Assembly (NCBI GenBank): GCA_003561815.1
Contig: PWVP01000069.1
Location: 1 to 8,226 of the forward strand
Source: Campylobacterota bacterium
GTDB taxonomy: Bacteria; Campylobacterota; Campylobacteria; Campylobacterales; SZUA-545
Reading direction: 5' to 3'
Length of the DNA stretch: 8,226 nt
In this document: positions 5,906-8,226 of the stretch, piece after piece
Numbering within the stretch: position 1 is the first letter of the stretch
Layout of the letters: every line of letters starts with the position of its first letter
Position numbers and translations under genes: made by a program
Notes under the pieces: model-generated
The model's input: only the letters and a program-made list of their open reading frames with translations
Told to the model about the DNA's origin: nothing
The model's database searches: none

Positions 5906-5997
5906 AATCTGTGAAACTTTTCATATATTCTGTGACTTTTGGGACTGAAAAAGCACAGATAAAGACTTCAGTATAACGCAATTTCGCTTGTCACAGG
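5906..5997. promoter_or_regulatory. Cluster of four TCTGTGA-like elements in the divergent control region
   Basis: AATCTGTGAAACTTTT (5906-5921) and ATTCTGTGACTTTT (5927-5940) are direct repeats whose TCTGTGA cores lie exactly 21 bp apart, two helical turns. Two inverted copies follow: GCACAGA (5953-5959) and TCACAGG (5991-5997). The CTGTG/CACAG core thus occurs four times in 92 bp between the repressor and the GGDEF-EAL gene. The geometry suits cooperative binding of a dimeric regulator, most simply the adjacent CI-type repressor. Binding is inferred, not shown. Confidence 0.5.
5972..5977 (+). promoter_or_regulatory. Possible -10 box for the GGDEF-EAL/FapA pair
   Basis: AGTATAACGC contains TATAAC, one mismatch from consensus, 42 nt before the ATG at 6019. 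No -35 is evident. It lies between the third and fourth CTGTG-core elements, so a protein bound there would affect it. A purine-rich GGGGAGGG at 6003-6010 then gives the ribosome binding site. Confidence 0.35.
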
Positions 5998-6018
5998 CGG
6001 CAGGGGAGGGTAGAGACG

Positions 6019-7278
6019 ATGGGCAGGGGCTTTTCTTATCACCGCGGCAGCAGGGCGCCACACCACCCGCCCTCTATCACAGATCGCCTCACCGGCCTAC
6101 CCGATCGTTACGCCCTGCAACAACAGAGCACCGGCGATCGGGAGCAGACCCTTCTGGTGGCTGAAGTGCTCGGGCTGGGCCGACTCAACGCCACCTACGG
6201 CTTTGACTTTGGTGACCGGCTGCTTCAGCAGGCGGCCGCATGGCTCAGCCGGTGTAAGCCTTCCGGGGCGCAGCTGTACCGTTTGGGGGGTGCCTCTTTC
6301 GGGCTGCTTTTTGAGACGGTTTCAGAGGCGTATGTGTGTGATGTGGCCGAAACCCTCTGGGCGGCGGCCTATGAACAGAGCATCGAGGTGGAGGGTGTCC
6401 GGCTCTATCTGCCGCTGGTGTTTGGAGTGGCGTCGACCGGGGCTGAAGCCCTGATCTGTTGTGCCCACTCGGCGCTGGAGGCCGCAAAAGGCTCCTCACA
6501 AAAGGTGGGACTCTATTCGCCGGAGTGTTCAGCCCTCCAGGCGCAACACCACAACATCCTCTGGGGCCAGCGGGTTCGTCAGGCGCTGGAGGAGGAGGCG
6601 ATCGTACCGGTCTATCAGCCGATTGTTCATAACCGGAGTAACACGATCGAACGCTATGAGTGTCTGGCCCGTCTGGGTCGCGGTGCTTTGCAGCATGGAC
6701 CGGCAACTTTTTTAGAACCGGCCCGCAAGGCGGGGCTTCTGCCCGGTATCACCTACGCCATGATCAATCACAGTTTTCAGCAGTTGGGTCCGACCGGTTA
6801 TGGTATGAGCCTGAATCTTTCCAGCGAGGATCTGCGCAATGAGGCGTTAGCCGGGTACCTGCTGCACCGTTGTGCGCGTTACGGTGTGACGCCCGGCCGG
6901 GTGACGCTGGAGATTTTAGAGGATGTCGCCTGGGCGCCGGGAACCACCAAAGCGATAAACCGTCTGAAGGAGGCGGGTTTTCAGATAGCGCTCGATGACT
7001 TTGGCTGTGAGATGGCCAACTTTAGTCGTCTGCTTGAACTGGAGGTGGATAGCATCAAGATCGACGGTGCTTTTGTGCGTCGCATCGCCACCAGTCGCCG
7101 CCACCGGGCGGTGGTGGAGGCGATTGCGCGTTTTGCCCACACCATCGGTGCATCGAGTATGGCGGAGTTTGTGCACGATGAGATGACCCACCGGATTATC
7201 TGCGATCTGGGGGTGGATTACGCACAGGGATACTATATCGGTCCGCCCGAGGCGGCACCCGTCCGGGCTCAGGCGTGA
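6019..7278 (+). CDS. GGDEF-EAL protein: degenerate GGDEF, likely active c-di-GMP phosphodiesterase
   Basis: The 419-residue protein is cytoplasmic, with no signal or membrane segment and no obvious sensor domain. Residues about 20-170 form a GGDEF domain starting DRLTGLPDR, but the hallmark is GGASF (90-94), so cyclase activity is not expected; it may still bind GTP. Residues about 185-415 form an EAL domain that hydrolyses c-di-GMP to pGpG. Its hallmark is ECLAR (E214 to R218; Cys replaces Ala). The residues expected for metal and substrate binding are all visible: N266 in LNLS, E298 in LEILED, D326 and D327 in DDFG, K347 and D349 in KID, E383 in AEFV and Q403 in QGY. The loop after DDFG (CEMANFSRL) departs from the usual TGYSS, so rate or dimer control may differ. 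GGGGAGGG at 6003-6010 supports ATG 6019. The 3' end overlaps the next gene by 4 nt, implying coupled translation with the FapA-like protein. Confidence 0.9.
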   Translation: MGRGFSYHRGSRAPHHPPSITDRLTGLPDRYALQQQSTGDREQTLLVAEVLGLGRLNATYGFDFGDRLLQQAAAWLSRCKPSGAQLYRLGGASFGLLFETVSEAYVCDVAETLWAAAYEQSIEVEGVRLYLPLVFGVASTGAEALICCAHSALEAAKGSSQKVGLYSPECSALQAQHHNILWGQRVRQALEEEAIVPVYQPIVHNRSNTIERYECLARLGRGALQHGPATFLEPARKAGLLPGITYAMINHSFQQLGPTGYGMSLNLSSEDLRNEALAGYLLHRCARYGVTPGRVTLEILEDVAWAPGTTKAINRLKEAGFQIALDDFGCEMANFSRLLELEVDSIKIDGAFVRRIATSRRHRAVVEAIARFAHTIGASSMAEFVHDEMTHRIICDLGVDYAQGYYIGPPEAAPVRAQA

Positions 7279-8226
7279 GTAGCCTGATGCAAGGCAAACG
7301 TTTCAATAAGCGGCTGACGCTAAAAACCGGCAGTGTGGCTCGATCACTGCAGGAGTACGCGCAAAAAGAGGGGGTACATCTAGCGACGATCGATTTTGAT
7401 CTCAATCGTGTGCACACACAGGTGCAGATGCCCGGAAGTGCTGTTTTTGAGACCTGTGATGAGTCCAGAGGGGTTTTGTTGCGCGATGATCGGTTGGCGC
7501 GCAGCCGCCATCTGGCGATCAAGCAGCACTATGAGATCACCCTCCGGCCCGCCGGGTGTGCCGTGGGCTTTAAGCTGCTTATCAAGCTGCAGAGCAATAC
7601 GCACCGCACGATGGCACGGGTTGTGGTCCAGCCGGGCTCTTTTTTAAGAGTAAAGCACCCCACACTCAAAGCAGATCTAATTGACTACCTCAACCGTCTT
7701 AAACTCCGGCATGGCATGGTGATCGGTTTGCGCGATGAGGCGATGGTGCAGGGGGTTTTGGCCCTGATGCGTCAGGCTGGCATGCAGGGTGGCTCCATCA
7801 CAGAGCCCTGCGTGATTGAGCTGGTCAGCTGGCCGGAGCCGATCGAGCCGGTGGATGATACGATAGACTTTTGTTATCTGCAAAAAGGGCGCAAGCGATC
7901 ATCCGATCGGGTGGATTATGCCGATCGTGCGTTTGCGGTCGGAGTTTGTGCGGGGGAGCTGCTTGTGTCGTATAGACCGGTACGTCAGGGGCAGCCCGGA
8001 CGTGACTTTTGCGGCCGGTGGCTACAGGTGCGCGAACCCCGTATGGCCCACTTTCCGGAGTTTACGATCGATGAGCAGAGCATCGAACTGCAGAAGCGGG
8101 CCGATCGCTGGTGCTACCGGGCTAAAAAAGAGGGGTATGTCGCGCTGGAGAACAACCGTCTGAGTGTCGAGCGGGTGCTTGAGGTGGGGGCGGTGGATTT
8201 CAAGAGCACCGGCCATGTGCAGACCG
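7275..8226 (+). CDS. FapA-like (DUF342) protein, 5' part, runs off the window
   Basis: The frame is open from 7275 to the right edge, giving 317 residues without a stop. The later part carries DUF342/FapA landmarks: GQPGRDFCGRWL (238-249) resembles the G.pG.d..G. turn of the family, and KKEGYVALENNRLSVERVLEVGAVDFKSTGHV (284-315) is the start of its repetitive beta-stranded core with the vDf.TG step. In front, residues about 15-170 form an N-terminal region with LIDYLNRLKLRHGMVIGLRDE, a block I associate with Campylobacterota members of the family. FapA-type proteins are linked to flagellar or polar assembly; the biochemical role is unclear. GTG 7275 overlaps the previous stop as GTGA; ATG 7287 is an alternative, and neither has a strong ribosome binding site. 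The pairing with an EAL protein suggests c-di-GMP-linked control of motility or surface structures. The C-terminal half is outside the window. Confidence 0.8.
   Translation, partial: MSSLMQGKRFNKRLTLKTGSVARSLQEYAQKEGVHLATIDFDLNRVHTQVQMPGSAVFETCDESRGVLLRDDRLARSRHLAIKQHYEITLRPAGCAVGFKLLIKLQSNTHRTMARVVVQPGSFLRVKHPTLKADLIDYLNRLKLRHGMVIGLRDEAMVQGVLALMRQAGMQGGSITEPCVIELVSWPEPIEPVDDTIDFCYLQKGRKRSSDRVDYADRAFAVGVCAGELLVSYRPVRQGQPGRDFCGRWLQVREPRMAHFPEFTIDEQSIELQKRADRWCYRAKKEGYVALENNRLSVERVLEVGAVDFKSTGHVQT

Larger units (their letters stand above)
1154..8107. repeat. Dispersed over-represented palindrome CGATCG (23 copies)
   Basis: Copies start at 1154, 1282, 1517, 1757, 1862, 2189, 2231, 2350, 2583, 3378, 4028, 5229, 5805, 6102, 6135, 6599, 6644, 7387, 7840, 7904, 7922, 8065 and 8102. 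The usual flanks are CC/GG or GC/GC; four copies are the octamer CCGATCGG and one is GCGATCGC. Many encode Asp-Arg or Ile-Asp/Asp-Arg, but they occur in several frames and on genes of both strands. None lies in rplM or rpsI. Copies were counted by eye. Confidence 0.7.

Noticed and set aside
1..8226. CRISPR array, transposon or toxin-antitoxin pair
   Set aside because: No regularly spaced repeats, no transposase-like frame with terminal inverted repeats, and no pair of small overlapping genes of that kind were seen.

Overview
The window looks like the chromosome of a GC-rich member of the Campylobacterota (Epsilonproteobacteria). The best clue is ribosomal protein S9: its stretch TWLGGHEAIK and its KKYGKRKARRSPQFSKR tail match the form of S9 I know from that phylum. 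A BetT-sized BCCT carrier, a CI-type repressor and a c-di-GMP/FapA pair fit a marine or sulfidic member of the group. Genus cannot be fixed from the sequence alone.

Layout. 1-744 is the end of rplM followed by rpsI, ending at a perfect hairpin. 745-902 is non-coding and packed with hairpins. 903-4907 holds three + strand genes in a probable operon: an exported peptide/nickel-type ABC solute-binding protein with no permease beside it, a 132-residue protein that reads as a degenerate GGDEF domain, and a BCCT transporter with the long BetT-type C-terminal domain. 4908-5137 carries no protein gene, but it has a strong minus-strand promoter-like sequence and a well-paired long hairpin, so it is the best candidate here for an undescribed small RNA. 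5138-5860 (minus) encodes a CI-type repressor whose S24 domain has lost both catalytic residues. 5861-6018 is the divergent control region, with four copies of a CTGTG-core element. 6019-7278 (+) encodes a GGDEF-EAL protein with a dead GGDEF and an apparently complete EAL active site. It overlaps by 4 nt a FapA-like (DUF342) gene that runs off the right edge.

How the parts may work together (inference). The left block is housekeeping. The middle block suggests uptake of a peptide-like ligand and of a betaine-like compatible solute, with a possible nucleotide-binding accessory protein between them. The right block looks like a c-di-GMP output unit, a probable phosphodiesterase coupled to a surface or flagellar assembly factor. 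It lies opposite a repressor that probably controls itself, and perhaps the unit, through the shared intergenic region.

A window-wide signal is the palindrome CGATCG: 23 copies by hand count, against roughly 3 expected from base composition.
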